Part shown: one piece after another, positions 1-11,220 of the stretch
How the letters are laid out: each line of letters begins with the position of its first letter
How positions within the stretch are numbered: the stretch's first letter is position 1
NCBI GenBank assembly: GCA_022836615.1
Contig: MU405311.1
Location: forward strand, 1 to 64,000
From: Annulohypoxylon bovei var. microspora
Lineage: Eukaryota > Ascomycota > Sordariomycetes > Xylariales > Hypoxylaceae
Length of the DNA: 64,000 nt
Reading direction: 5' to 3'
The notes under the pieces: generated by a model
The model's input: the letters and a program-made list of their open reading frames with translations, nothing else
Told to the model about the DNA's origin: nothing
Databases searched by the model: none
Program-made: the position numbers and the translations under genes

Positions 1-92
1 TTGAATTGGTTTGATTAAAACCCACTTAAATAAAACTGGGGCGGTGTAATTGAATTGGTTGAATTGATTACACCATGGTGTACACCGGTGGA
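1..92. repeat. TTGAATTGG-type low-complexity repeat with small inverted repeats
   Basis: The unit TTGAATTGGTT recurs at 1 and 50. GGTGTAAT and ATTACACC form a small inverted pair around 43-74. It lies exactly where the missing 5' half of the dehydrogenase remnant should be, so it may be the edge of an inserted element that continues outside the window. Confidence 0.4.
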
Positions 93-97
93 TTAAG

Positions 98-658
98 GTG
101 TGGTGGTTCCGAGCACTGGTTTCATCGTCGGGCGCAGAGATTATCGGCGAAAAATCAGTTGGTATCGACATGAGCAACCTTGACTACCACAAGGACAGGC
201 CATACCTTGAGAAGTACGCTATCAGTAAGACCGCCAACTGGCTTCATGGCGTCGAATTCGCCAAGCGGTACAAGGCCGACGGCGTCATTAGTATCCCGCT
301 AAATCCGGGCAACCTCGCTTCGGACCTATACCGAGACCAGAAGGGCTTCATGAAGTTGGTTATGAAAATTCTAACATATCCTTCAATCAATGGCGCATAC
401 ACGCTCCTCTATGCTGGCCTGTCGTCTGAGATCACGCTTGAAAAGACCGGAAGTTGGGGTAAGTGTCCTTTTCATTGACATCTCTGAATAATTTATGAAG
501 TATAGAAATTAATACGAGATGTAGTGGTTCCTTGGGGGCGGATCCTGCCAATTCGAAAGGACTTGATGGAAGCAACGAAGACCGAGGCTGAGGGTGGAAA
601 TGGCACAGCAGAGAAGTTTTGGGAATGGACTGATGAACAGATCAAGCCGTATATTTAA
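98..658 (+). pseudogene. 5'-truncated short-chain dehydrogenase (SDR) remnant
   Basis: The C-terminal part of a classical SDR oxidoreductase of the retinol-dehydrogenase/WWOX-like type. Proposed exons are 98-458 and 525-658 with a GTAAGT...TAG intron; they join in frame and end KFWEWTDEQIKPYI-stop. Visible are the serine-rich strand (VSSSGAE), the catalytic Tyr-x-x-x-Lys as YAISK and the NPG that follows strand 6. The N-terminal Rossmann half with the TGxxxGIG nucleotide-binding motif is missing. The frame is closed by a TGA at 65-67, and the DNA before it is repetitive TTGAATTGG-type sequence. Either the N-terminal exons lie before the window across an intron, or the gene was cut by an insertion. 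I favour a broken gene because the strand before VSSSG does not match the usual family pattern. Family confidence is high; status is uncertain. Confidence 0.6.
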
Positions 659-2041
659 TGAAGATGCGTTTCGACTTTGGCATGAATAACCTAGTTGAGG
701 TTAAAGGATATCGGTGGTATCTAAATATTGTAAGTTAGGATTAGATTAACTCGGTGGCTCTAGTTAGAATAATATCGACTTCTTAACTCTTTCTAAGCTG
801 TTGAACTGAGCCTTACTTGCCTGGCAAACAACAATTTGTATAACCCTAACCGGGAAGACTCGGAAGCGGCATCTGAACTTGTATTCGTATCATGTAAGTG
901 GCTACAGTGTAGTTGCAACGTTGCCTCGCTGTGCCGGCTTAATCACCTAGGTATGTTTTCATAACGGTCGCAAGATATTTCAAGTCGATAAATTCAGTAA
1001 ATATCATTACTCAAGCCGTATTCGACTGTATGCATATATGCGTTGCGTGTTGAGTTGAGATTATGAGGGATACAGAAATTTCACAATTAGCTTTCTTGAC
1101 ATAACATGACATGACATTCGATCTTAAGAAATAGCATGATGTCATCTAATAGAAGATACATAGGAGTTTTATCTTCTACCGTACCTAGGTACCTAGGTAT
1201 TATGTAACTCTCATAGAACTGCCTCAATCTTTGCTGATTGGTGCCCGCAATTCCGCACTCTCCGCATATCCTGCCATGGGACTCGCCCCACTTTCCAATA
1301 AGGGAAAGCTATTGCGGGTCTATGTTTCATCGTCTTTCCGCGGGCACTCTCACAAGTCGCCTAGATCCTAAATTTGCGTCACCTTTGTCCTACGCTCCCA
1401 ATTATTTCTAACGACTTAGGCAGAATCAACACCTTCCCCCCTATTAACGCGTCGTGCGATACACATCACTTTCGTCTCCATCGGCTATATTTCTACTTCA
1501 GACTGAAGAACCTTGACTCCTTGATTGGCGCGGCCTACACGGTTGGTTTCGCTAAATGTCCAGATGATCCGGGTTACTAGGTTAACTACTGCAGGCATCC
1601 AGGGACAAGCCCAGCCAGCCGTACTTTGGAAGCGGGGAGCGGGATGGGATGGCAAGATGGCAAGTCGATTAGAGTGGAGTGTTGAAAGGGAGGCTCGGGC
1701 GTCAACTGTTCCATTGTATCGAACCAGGGAACCTAACTTGCTTAACGCGGGGACTACTACTCACTAGGATCTGGCGACCTGGGTATTTGTTTCCCCCGTT
1801 GCCGCTCTTATCCGTCTTTGGTCGCATTCATGGTTTGAACATTATCCATTGTTCATTGTTCTTTGAGCGTGGTGTCGTCTTTCCGCCTCTTACGACACTT
1901 CAACTCTCTACTTGCCTCTTCCTCGTAATATGTGGGCTATCCCACGAGTCTGTAGGGAGGTATCACGAATGACGAATGACGAATGCCGAATGAAGATTTG
2001 AGTCTTCGCTACATGGCAAACGATTGTTGTGCCTTGTCAAT
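659..2041. other. Intergenic region, dehydrogenase remnant to transhydrogenase
   Basis: No gene is supported. The open frames are short and have no family features. A perfect palindromic repeat lies at 1182-1200. The last few hundred bases should hold the transhydrogenase promoter, but I see no clear TATA box. Confidence 0.6.
1182..1200. repeat. CCTAGGTACCTAGG palindrome
   Basis: Two overlapping ACCTAGGT units form a self-complementary block. The same block recurs at 9802-9819, and shortened versions occur at many other intergenic sites in this window. Confidence 0.7.
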
Positions 2042-5000
2042 ATGATGTCCCGGTCATTGCTCCGGCCAGCGCTGGTCGCTAATCATGCTTCTCGTGCGAC
2101 GGAAGGTCTCTCTCGTCGCGCCGTATCGCGTCTCTTAGGTTCGTCGCAACGCTTGAAATATGAATAGAGGCCTTGACGCGCCTCAATTTAATTTCTTTGA
2201 GATAATAGGTGCTAAGCAAAGACCACGCATAGACTGGACGGCGCAGCCTAGCGAGCTTGTTGCTGTTGTGTGCTGTCGGCGACAATGGAAAAGCACACAC
2301 GCGAAGCAGCCTACCGTCTTACCCGCTCTACCAAAGAGAAAATTTGAGAGCGACAGGAATCTTTCAAGGCAAATCATTCCTGTATCAGCCTACTCGACCG
2401 TTGTTGAGCCGCTATCTATACCCTACTCAGCTCTTACCGTTGGTGTACCCCGCGAGACTTTTACTAATGAGCGGCGAGTGGCAATCTCTCCTCAAAATGT
2501 TGCGCTTCTAAAAAAGAAGGGATTCGGTAAAGTTCTTGTCGAACGTGGTGCTGGCGCGCAGGCAGACTTCCTGGATGAAGCTTATGATAAGGCCGGCGCC
2601 ACCCTGGTCGACACAGATGGAGTCTGGAGCCAAGCTGATATCTTGCTGAAAGTTCGAGGGCCTAATGTCAAGGAAATTGACCGCCTTAAGGATGGCGCAA
2701 CGATAATCTCATTGCTTCAGCCGGCACAGAACAAGGATATCGTCGAGCGTCTTGCTGCGCGTGCTACCTCTTTTGCCATGGACCAAATCCCACGCCTGTC
2801 CCGTTGTCAAAGTTTCGATGCTCTCAGCTCTCAGGCAAATATCGCTGGTTATAAAGCGGTGCTAGAAGCGTCAAACAACTTTGGTCGTTTCTTAACTGGC
2901 CAAGTCACGGCAGCAGGAAAAATCCCGCCTTGTAAGGTCCTCGTCATTGGAGCTGGTGTTGCTGGTTTGAGCGCAATTGCTACGGCACGTAGGATGGGCG
3001 CGATCGTCCGCGGTTTTGATACTCGAAGTGACGCAAGAGAGCAAGTGCAGTCGCTTGGTGCAGAATTCATTGAGGTCGAAATCCAGGAAGACGGCTCCGG
3101 AGCTGGTGGTTATGCCAAAGAAATGTCTCCCGAGTTTATCGCTGCTGAAATGAAACTGTTCACCGAACAGGCTAGAGACGTCGACATTATCATCACAACA
3201 GCTCTTATTCCGGGAAGGCGTGCGCCAACATTGATTACTAAGGCCATGGTCGAAGTTATGAAGCCTGGTTCTGTTGTTGTAGACTTGGCCGCTGAAGCAG
3301 GGGGTAATTGCGAGGTGACCCAAGCTGGCAAGTTGGTAACGCATAAAGATGTGAAAATCATCGGTAGGGCTCATTCTTTTTATTTATTTTTTTATGAGAA
3401 CTGAATTACTCATGTTCTTTCAGGTTATACCGACTTACCATCTAGAATGCCTACGCAATCGTCAACCTTGTATTCGAATAACATTGTGAAGTTCCTTCTC
3501 TCAATGGCTCCAAAAGACAAATCGTTTGGTATCGACTTGAGCGATGAAGTTGTTCGAGGTGCCATTGTCACTCATAATGGAGATATCTTGCCGCCCGTGC
3601 CTCGACCAGCCCCACCAGCTCCAAAGCCCAAAACGACTACTAAGCCAGAGGAAGAGGTTGTTGCGCTAACCCCTTTCCAAAAGACATCTCGCGAAGTAGC
3701 CGCAGTGACTGCTGGCATGGGTGGTGCTCTAGCACTCGGAAAGTTTACAGGGCCACTTTTCATGGGAAATGCCTTTACTTTCGCACTTGCTTCTCTGATC
3801 GGTTATCGCGTTGTGTGGGGAGTGACCCCGGCTTTACACTCTCCCTTAATGAGTGTCACCAATGCCATATCTGGTAAGCAAATTGATGAATGATATGAAC
3901 CATATGAGTTAGCTGACATTTCTTAGGAATGGTTGGTATTGGTGGTTTCTTCGTTTTGGGTGGTGGTTATCTCCCTGAGACTATCCCGCAAGCTTTTGGT
4001 GCTGCATCTGTGCTTCTTGCTTTCGTTAATGTATCTGGCGGGTTCGTGATCACGAAGAGGATGCTTGATATGTTTAAACGTATGTCACTTCCAGAAATGA
4101 AGTTATTAGAAACTAACTGAAAGTAGGACCAACTGATCCACCGGAATACCCGTGGCTATATGCCGTTCCTGGTGTACTATTTGCGGGTGGCTATCTTGCA
4201 GCCGCCTCGACGGGTGCCGCCGGACTTGTACAAGCAGGGTACATGGTTAGCTCAGTCCTTTGCATAGGCTCATTGTCAAGTTTAGCTTCTCAAGCTACGG
4301 CGAGAATGGGCAATCTACTTGGAATCCTTGGTGTCGGTTCTGGTGTCCTCGCTTCTCTATTGGCCGTCGGATTTAGTCCTGAAGTGCTGACTCAATTTGG
4401 TGCCCTCGCTACCGTCGGGAGCATTCTTGGATTCGTTATCGGCAAGCGTATCACACCTACAGACCTTCCTCAGACTGTTGCGGCTCTCCATTCTGTCGTT
4501 GGTTTAGCCGCCGTGCTGACTAGCATCGGGAGTGTCATGGGAGGACTTGACCATATCACGACTTTACATCTTGTCACAGCCTACCTCGGGGTGCTGATCG
4601 GTGGTATCACCTTTACAGGATCTATTGTCGCATTCATGAAGTTAGCAGGGAGGATGTCTTCAAAGCCCTTGATTCTCAAGGGTCGCCATCTAATCAATTC
4701 GAGCATGCTTGCCGCCAATATTGGGACCATGGGTGCTTTCGTTACGATGGCACCTGGGTCGCCAATGATTGCCGCAGTAGCACTAAGCGCGAACACGATA
4801 TTATCGTTTGCTAAAGGGTTTACCACGACGTCTGCGATTGGTGGGGCAGATATGCCAGTCGTGATCACGGTTCTTAACGCGTACAGTGGCTTTGCACTAG
4901 TAGCTGAGGGCTTCATGCTTGAAAACCCCCTTCTAACCACAGTTGGCGCACTCATTGGAGTTTCTGGTTCGATCCTATCGTATATCATGTGCGTCGCAAT

Positions 5001-5717
5001 GAATAGATCACTCACAAACGTGCTCTTCGGTGGAATATCTGCACCTGCGACGACGGACTACAAGATCGAAGGGTCAGTAACTCAGACAAGCATCCAAGAT
5101 ACAGCCGACGCTCTTGTAGAATCCGAGAATGTCATTATCGTGGTGGGCTATGGTATGGCGGTCGCGAAGGCGCAGTATGCTATTAGCGAGATAACTGGGA
5201 TGCTACGCTCAAAAGGGATCAACGTTCGCTTCGCCATCCATCCTGTCGCAGGTCGAATGCCGGGTCAGTGCAATGTTTTACTTGCGGAAGCGAGTGTCCC
5301 TTACGACATTGTACTTGAAATGGATGAGATCAACGACGATTTTGGGGACACGGATATGACGCTTGTTATTGGTGCAAATGACACCGTCAACCCGATCGCT
5401 CTAGAACCAGGTAGTCCGATTGCGGGAATGCCTGTTCTCCATGCTTGGAAGAGCAAGCAGGTAGTCGTCCTGAAGCGCGGCATGGCTTCAGGTTATGGTA
5501 AGTAGAGCCTGATAATGTGTTACTGAAACTCGATTTGCTGACGATGCATTAGCTGATGTTCCTAACCCCATGTTCTACATGCCTGGAACGAAGATGTTGT
5601 TCGGCGATGCTAAAATTACTTGCGATGGTAAGCCATTTTATCAACCGACACTTTGTCTAGACTTATAGCTAACGATAACCACTAGCCCTCAAAGCAGCTA
5701 TTGAAACACGAGCCTAG
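2042..5717 (+). CDS. NNT: Mitochondrial proton-translocating NAD(P) transhydrogenase (single chain)
   Basis: Couples hydride transfer between NADH and NADP+ to proton movement across the inner mitochondrial membrane. Proposed exons: 2042-2138, 2209-3363, 3424-3873, 3927-4079, 4127-5497, 5553-5627, 5686-5717, giving 1110 residues. Domain I carries VGVPRETFTNERRVA and the NAD-binding loop VLVIGAGVAGLSA. After it come the hydrophobic domain II segments from about residue 460 onward. Domain III near the C-terminus has the NADP signature VVGYGMAVAKAQ, then HPVAGRMPGQCNVLLAEA and GANDTVNP. The N-terminus begins MMSRSLLRPALVANHASRAT, arginine- and serine-rich and acid-poor, as expected of a mitochondrial presequence. 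The order dI-dIIa-dIIb-dIII in one chain matches eukaryotic enzymes. The first intron (donor GTTCGT, acceptor AATAG) is the least certain junction; all others have clear sites and keep the conserved frame. Confidence 0.95.
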
Positions 5718-6592
5718 AATAGAAGCGCCTTGCTTATTTGGAGCATTTATTTTAGACACTAGCATCCCGTCCGCATTTAGATTCTAGAGTCACGGATATC
5801 ACGTTTCTCATTTCTACACACTTTCAGGAGCCATACCTCAGACGAAGACCTAGAACTTTGAGATAAATATAACTCTAGCAAACGGGCTAAGTTCTAGCGA
5901 AATGATTGCGCATGCATTTCATTGTGTAAAATTGGATGATAGCGGAAGACGTGCTTCTCCAGCACGTTCTGGTCACGTATTAGCTCGAAGCTGGCAAGGC
6001 CCTGGGTAGCAACTCGACAGACTCCGAGCGATACCACTTCACTTTGATTGAACTCCTTGGCCGAACCCGATACGAGTGACATCTCATCCGTAACACGTCT
6101 AGAATTTCATCCTGCGTATTGAATAATGACCACTAACAAGGTAAGATACCGGCAAAACGTATCTTCGTAAAACTGTTCCTGAGATGGAAATGAGTAGGAT
6201 GTATCCTCGCTATTTTCAGGGGCTAGAATTAGCCTTATATCGTATTGTAACCTAAACCAGCTGCGGAGTTATGACCCCCTTCATGCTGCCAAGAGAGCTA
6301 TGCTACCTGCGATGGATTTATCCCCGCCGTGAGATGGTGAAGCTCTCCCTAGATTGGTGGGGTTATAAGCATCTATTCATCGGCGTGAACGATAGATCGT
6401 GGAATCGATTACTCCGGCGGGCGAGGTGACGCCAAGTCTGCTAATGAAAGTGCTCTTGGTGGAGATATGCACCTTCGTTCAGCGTATACGATGCCCAGCT
6501 CTTCTAAATACCTAGATATAAATAGGTTGCCTTACCATGTGTAAGGGGATCATGGCCGATCATTAATTTCTGCAAGTTGCAAGGTAAACACA
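5718..6592. other. Intergenic region, transhydrogenase to beta-helix gene
   Basis: Contains the 3' flank of the transhydrogenase and the promoter of the next gene. No coding frame is supported. Confidence 0.6.
6517..6524 (+). promoter_or_regulatory. TATA box of the beta-helix gene
   Basis: A consensus TATAAATA lies 69 bp before the ATG at 6593, a usual core-promoter spacing for an inducible secreted-protein gene in ascomycetes. Inferred from sequence only. Confidence 0.55.
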
Positions 6593-7663
6593 ATGGCTCG
6601 ACTTTCCGTACTCACGACAGTGCTTGCACTGACCTCCACTATCCACGCCGCCGCATGCGGGGAGGGAACGCCGGACGCGACAGTGACTGGCTCTGGCAGT
6701 TCTTTCAAGGCTACCAAGGGCTCAAGTTCGGTATACTCTGGCTCCGACTACCGCGCAGCTATCCAAGCTGCGCTAGACTCGATCAGCAGCGGCCAACGCG
6801 TTGCGGTCATGGCATCAGGTTCTATTGGAGCAAACACCATCACCATCAGCAGCGGCAAGACCTTCGAGGGCTGCGGTACCATCGACACCGGGAACCTGGC
6901 CGGCAAAGGCGCCATCGAGTCGCTCAACACGGCGGACGTGAAAATCCCGTACCTCACCATGACCGGCAACCCGTACTTCGGACTGCACTTCTACGGCACC
7001 AAGAACCTAGCCCTGGGCCAGATCACGATGAACCTAAGCGGCGGCCTGGGCATCCGATTCGACCGCGACGCGGCGGCCAACTCGAACGTGACGATGGACA
7101 CGATCACGGTGACGGGGGCGGGCAGCCACGCGGTCGAGACGTGGAACATCGACGGGCTGGAGATCAAGCAGGTGATCGCGAAGGACGTGGGGGAGTGCGG
7201 GCTGCTGCTGCAGGAGACGACGAACGCGCACGTGGGGCTCGTGGACGGCGACAACGTGGCGGCGGGGACGGGGTACGCGACGTTCCGGATGGCGAACAAC
7301 AACGGGCAGAACGCGAACGGCAACTACAACACCAACGTGTACGTCGACAAGGTGGTGTCGCGCGGCGGCGGGCGCGGCATCTTCTGCGTCTCGCAGTCCG
7401 GCGCCGCGGTCATTACAGAGGTCGACCTCGCTAGTAATGGTAACAACGCTATCCTCATCGAGAACTGCTACAACGTGTCCATCCGCGGCGGCAAGGTCAA
7501 CGGCGGCGGTGAGGTTAGGCTGTCGGCGCGCGACGAGTTCCCGAATAACAAGGATATCTGGATCACGCTGACGGTCGATGGCACGACCGTCAGGGAGTCG
7601 CCGTGTGGGGACAATACGAATTGGACGATCCAGGGGGGCGCTAGCATGAGTATCTGTGCGTAG
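6593..7663 (+). CDS. Secreted right-handed parallel beta-helix protein (pectate-lyase-like fold)
   Basis: An intronless 356-residue protein. It starts with a signal peptide (MARLSVLTTVLALTSTIHA, then AACGEG), so it should be exported. The rest is a series of about 22-residue turns rich in Asn, Gly, Thr and Val (NTITISSGKTFEGCG, NLALGQITMNLSG, NVSIRGGKVNG), the pattern of a right-handed beta-helix as in pectate lyases, polygalacturonases and related polysaccharide-active enzymes. I see no diagnostic catalytic set of a named lyase or hydrolase family, so the substrate is unknown. Terminal cysteines (CGDNTNW, SICA) could form disulfides. The central third is very GC-rich and CpG-rich by eye, which creates long spurious open frames on both strands. 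A TATA box at 6517 supports this start. Confidence 0.8.
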   Translation: MARLSVLTTVLALTSTIHAAACGEGTPDATVTGSGSSFKATKGSSSVYSGSDYRAAIQAALDSISSGQRVAVMASGSIGANTITISSGKTFEGCGTIDTGNLAGKGAIESLNTADVKIPYLTMTGNPYFGLHFYGTKNLALGQITMNLSGGLGIRFDRDAAANSNVTMDTITVTGAGSHAVETWNIDGLEIKQVIAKDVGECGLLLQETTNAHVGLVDGDNVAAGTGYATFRMANNNGQNANGNYNTNVYVDKVVSRGGGRGIFCVSQSGAAVITEVDLASNGNNAILIENCYNVSIRGGKVNGGGEVRLSARDEFPNNKDIWITLTVDGTTVRESPCGDNTNWTIQGGASMSICA

Positions 7664-8103
7664 GGGGGGACGTCTGCGCGGGTGTCTTGGGCTTGATATT
7701 ATGGTAAAATGTATATACCTAGCTGAGTCTTATTATGAAAAGAACTTATTTATAAAATTGTACACACCAGATTCTCGATCGTTTGTCATAGTAATGGTAG
7801 ATAATACAATAGAGAAATAGAACTGGCGCAAAACCTGTCAGACTTCCTTCCAATTTGCAAAGCCGAAGTAAGATCGTATTAAAGGAATATAAAATCAAAA
7901 TAAGAATCAACACGCTGATTACCCCTTCCTTCCCACCATTCAAGTCGTTCCATCATTCACTGCCCAACTCAAAGGTTAACACCTCATTTTCGTAACAGGT
8001 TCCCTAACTTTTATACTCTTCCATATATCGTCAATAAGTCCCTACTCATCACTTGTGTTGTTGCTCTACCAAACCTATTTGGTCAAAAAGGTAGGCATGG
8101 TTC
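7664..8103. other. Convergent intergenic region
   Basis: A tail-to-tail gap between the beta-helix gene and the minus-strand gene at 8104-8542. It becomes AT-rich from about 7690, with AATAAA-like stretches suited to 3' ends. No gene is seen. Confidence 0.6.
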
Positions 8104-8542
8104 CTATTTCATCAGCCCGGAAAGTCCGGGCACGGATGTAGGCAGATATCCGCCCTGATCGTCCTTTCCGCCGCGTTCGGACCGGTTGAGTCCTTCTTTC
8201 GAGACCAGATCACCGACGGGTTGTAGTAGACCACCCTGCCCCACTTGCCCGGCCACTACGCCGTGAACGCCATCCTGGAGCGTGTCGACTTGATCGATGC
8301 CGGTCACTTTCGCCTTATCCAGTTGCTCTATTGTGATGGGGCTGCGTTAGAACCATTTAAAAGGAAGAGCGTGCAAGTGATAAAAGCCAAGGGGTAGGGG
8401 AGGAAGAGGGAAGGAAAGTGAGTTTACCCTTCGTCGCATAGCTTGCTTTGTTGTCTTTGGTGAAGTACTTGAGAAAGTGGTCTTCGATCCACGGCATCCA
8501 GACTTCGTATTGCTCGTTGTATTTCTGTTTTGCCCACTCCAT
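8104..8542 (-). CDS. Small conserved fungal protein of unknown function
   Basis: Proposed exons 8542-8428 and 8327-8104 on the minus strand (donor GTAAAC, branch CTAAC, acceptor CAATAG) give 112 residues. The N-terminus is MEWAKQKYNEQYEVWMPWIE, then LKYFTKDNKASYATKEQLDK, and the C-terminal half is Gly/Gln/Val-rich (VDTLQDGVHGVVAGQVGQGG). There is no signal peptide and no membrane segment. From general knowledge this resembles a small, widely occurring uncharacterised protein of filamentous fungi; I know of no assigned function and infer none. The splice junction gives Lys-Glu in frame, and using the earlier CGCAG acceptor would break the frame. Confidence 0.75.
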
Positions 8543-9345
8543 TTTTCCCTATTAAATGTTTCCAGGCTAGTAATCTTGTGATAATTGGAAGATTGGGCGA
8601 AATATCTCCGAGAACGAGAAATCTTGATATTGTAACGTCTGGACAATCGAAGAAAATAATGAGTTTAAAAGAGATAATTGACCACAAGAAATACAGAGGC
8701 GTATTTAATTCAGGATCTATCTACTAGTCACTACAAATGTCTACGTAAGTGAGCATAGCACCCAACGTGATACAAAGTCAGGCGTGGCGGCCCCCTACGT
8801 CATTTGGTGGCTGACTTCTAGAAGCTGATTGGCCAATTTGCTGAACTGAGGACGAAACAGGGAATTTCCAAGTATCCTAGCCACACACAATTTGTATAAG
8901 ATGTCATCGAGATGGTCAACCACATGGTCCGCCAGCAACAAGAAAACTTAGGTACCTAGGTATGTTTCGGTCATTTTATGCTACCTACCTGTTTTTGTGA
9001 TTTGGTGAGAAATGCGCAAATCGAAAGATTCCCTTCTCAACAGAAATAGTGTGAAATTAATAAGATGATTACTATGAAGCTAGGGCCAGGCTTCATTTTC
9101 TTCTGCGCCACAAATATTTAGTGTCATAAACATCTCCAATTTCGAATGACAAGAAATCAAAATGTCACTATGAGGAAAGGTAATACATGCTTAGTCAACA
9201 TGGATCCTACAAGACCGGGACTAGATAAACGGAGTCGAAAGCCGGACACGGAAGTCAGTTAGGCTCGGGGCTATTTACCGGATAGCCGAGATCTCCGGTA
9301 AACTTGAGCCGAGGGATAATTCAGAAGATTAGGTTTTAGGCGTGT

Positions 9346-9537
9346 CAGAATGGAGTGCCGTCTGTGTTAATGTTACTGTATTGGACTGTGCGTGATAATA
9401 TCCCCTGTTTGCCCATATAGGTAACTAGCACATGCTATGGCGGGTAGTGGATGCTGGCTGTGTAACGCAGGGGATAGTTCTGTACACAGTTCCATACAGT
9501 AACATTAACACATGGGACACTTAATCTGATTCCATTC
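9346..9537. mobile_element. MITE-like inverted-repeat element, copy A
   Basis: The core 9363-9512 is 150 bp with arms at 9363-9390 and 9485-9512 that are inverted repeats over 28 bp with about three mismatches (TGTGTTAATGTTACTG...). Complementarity continues inward to ATCCCCTG at about 9400 and CAGGGGATA at about 9467. Outward, CAGAATGG at 9346 matches the inverse CCATTC at 9532. No coding capacity. Flanks GCGTGT and GCATGT could be an imperfect 6-bp target duplication. Clearly related to the elements at 26252 and 12974. Confidence 0.8.
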
Positions 9538-9801
9538 GCATGTTAAGGACTACGAGGAATAGTTTAAGATGAAGTCTAGATCGTTCAAAATCAGGATACA
9601 GTCGAGAGCTATAGTAGATCTGAGACCCAAGGTACCTAAATTTGAAGGAGCTGAGAAACAAGTCGCGAGAATATTATGTCTTGATTCCCCGAGGCCTAAC
9701 CTAGTAAGCAGGAATAGGGGAGATAGCTATTTATAGACATGAGAAGTAGCGTCTAAAAGTGGCACAGTCGCGACGCACAAAGTGGTCTCTTTTAGATCAG
9801 C

Positions 9802-9819
9802 TACCTAGGTACCTAGGTA
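9802..9819. repeat. CCTAGGTACCTAGG palindrome, second full copy
   Basis: The same self-complementary block as at 1182-1200, in intergenic DNA. Confidence 0.7.
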
Positions 9820-11220
9820 GTTACGGAAGTCACATTTCAACTTCAGACAAGTTCCATATCTTACAACACTTCAAAGTGAAAGTTCATGGTCTTAAGATAT
9901 TTAAAGGGCTCAGTGAAGTAGTTAAAGGCTATCGGTCAGCATGAGGCGATCATCAAGGCACGTGTTCCCTGCAGGCTCCATGGTTGAGCTAGATGATTCT
10001 AGGTGAACAGTGACTAGACAAACACATCAGCACCATGTACAGTATCAATACATACTAAGGCTAGCCTGTAACAATTTATGGCGCACTGTTAGAGCGGTCT
10101 GCTGTCCGAAAGTGTCCTTCGTTCACCTGCGCCGTACTTGATCGATGTCACGATGCAAACCTAGCAGATGGAGAAACAACTATGTTGTTGCGCAAGGAGC
10201 TCTAACCCCTTGTGCCTACGGAATGCGGTATACATACACATCACGCCCTTTGTCTACTCTGTTCCAGGACTAACCCCAATGGTCCCCTAAGGGCTGAGCT
10301 CCCATCCTGCTGGGTCCCTGGTCCAAGCCTCAAGGCCATCCTCCCAAGGGGCGAGGCGTGGCAAGGCAAGGCAGAGAAGACCTCTGACAATCGAGACCGG
10401 GAAGACTTCAGGGTATCATTGACAGATGATGGGCTTGACGCCTCCAATTTATAGGTACCCAATCACAGAGCCTGAAGATGTCAAGTGTGCTACACAAGTG
10501 CAAAATATCTCAGAGCCTGCATAAGTGCAATTTTTGGAATGGTCGGTGCCACCCCATTTTCAACCATGAAGGATTTTGGTCAGAAGCCAAGTTCATGATT
10601 CTATATCAGCCGTAATCTTACATTATTATTCGCCCTCGCAACTCTGCGGAGGACCTTCGGTCCCGTATCAAAGGTAAACATACTATCTACCTACCTTATC
10701 TGTGTATGACTAAACGCCTCGATCTCGGTTACAGGTGGCGTCGTCCCTTTGCAGTTGTGCAGTGTGAGACAATGCATTGTCACAGCGACGAAGGAAAGTT
10801 ATTGGTCCAAATCAGCCCAATACGACCCTGACGGCTTAACACTATTCCTTAAGTGCAATGTCTTCGAGCTCTGTGTAACATCTTTAAACTTCAAGTATCC
10901 TTACTTGGGAAAGCAATATATGCATCAATTCTTGTGCGACTGAAGAATACATGTTAGTGGCTAGTAGTTTTGCAGTAGAAGGGAAGTAGGGAGCCATTCG
11001 TGCGCCTTTCTACCCTTCGAATTCACCTCATATACATATCCTCTGTCGGTAGACATATGCAGGTAACTCTGTTATTCCCGGACGATGAGGCTACACCTAC
11101 TCTCTTCCCTTTCTCCACGAAATTTGATTTGAATCTTGGCATTACTTGACTGCCTTGAATATTGTATTCTTAATTCCTCGTATACCTACTCACTATCAAA
11201 GACGAAAGCTTCTCTTCACC

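Larger units (their letters stand above)
8543..11220. other. 2.7-kb intergenic region with a MITE copy and palindrome
   Basis: No gene is supported. Holds an inverted-repeat element at 9346-9537, a CCTAGGTACCTAGG palindrome at 9802-9819 and a shorter version near 8951. The final 100 bp are the promoter of the PTH11-like gene. Confidence 0.6.

Noticed and set aside
6577..7434. 285-residue plus-strand frame overlapping the beta-helix gene
   Set aside because: Arg/Gly/His-rich shadow frame; the overlapping frame has a signal peptide and beta-helix turns.
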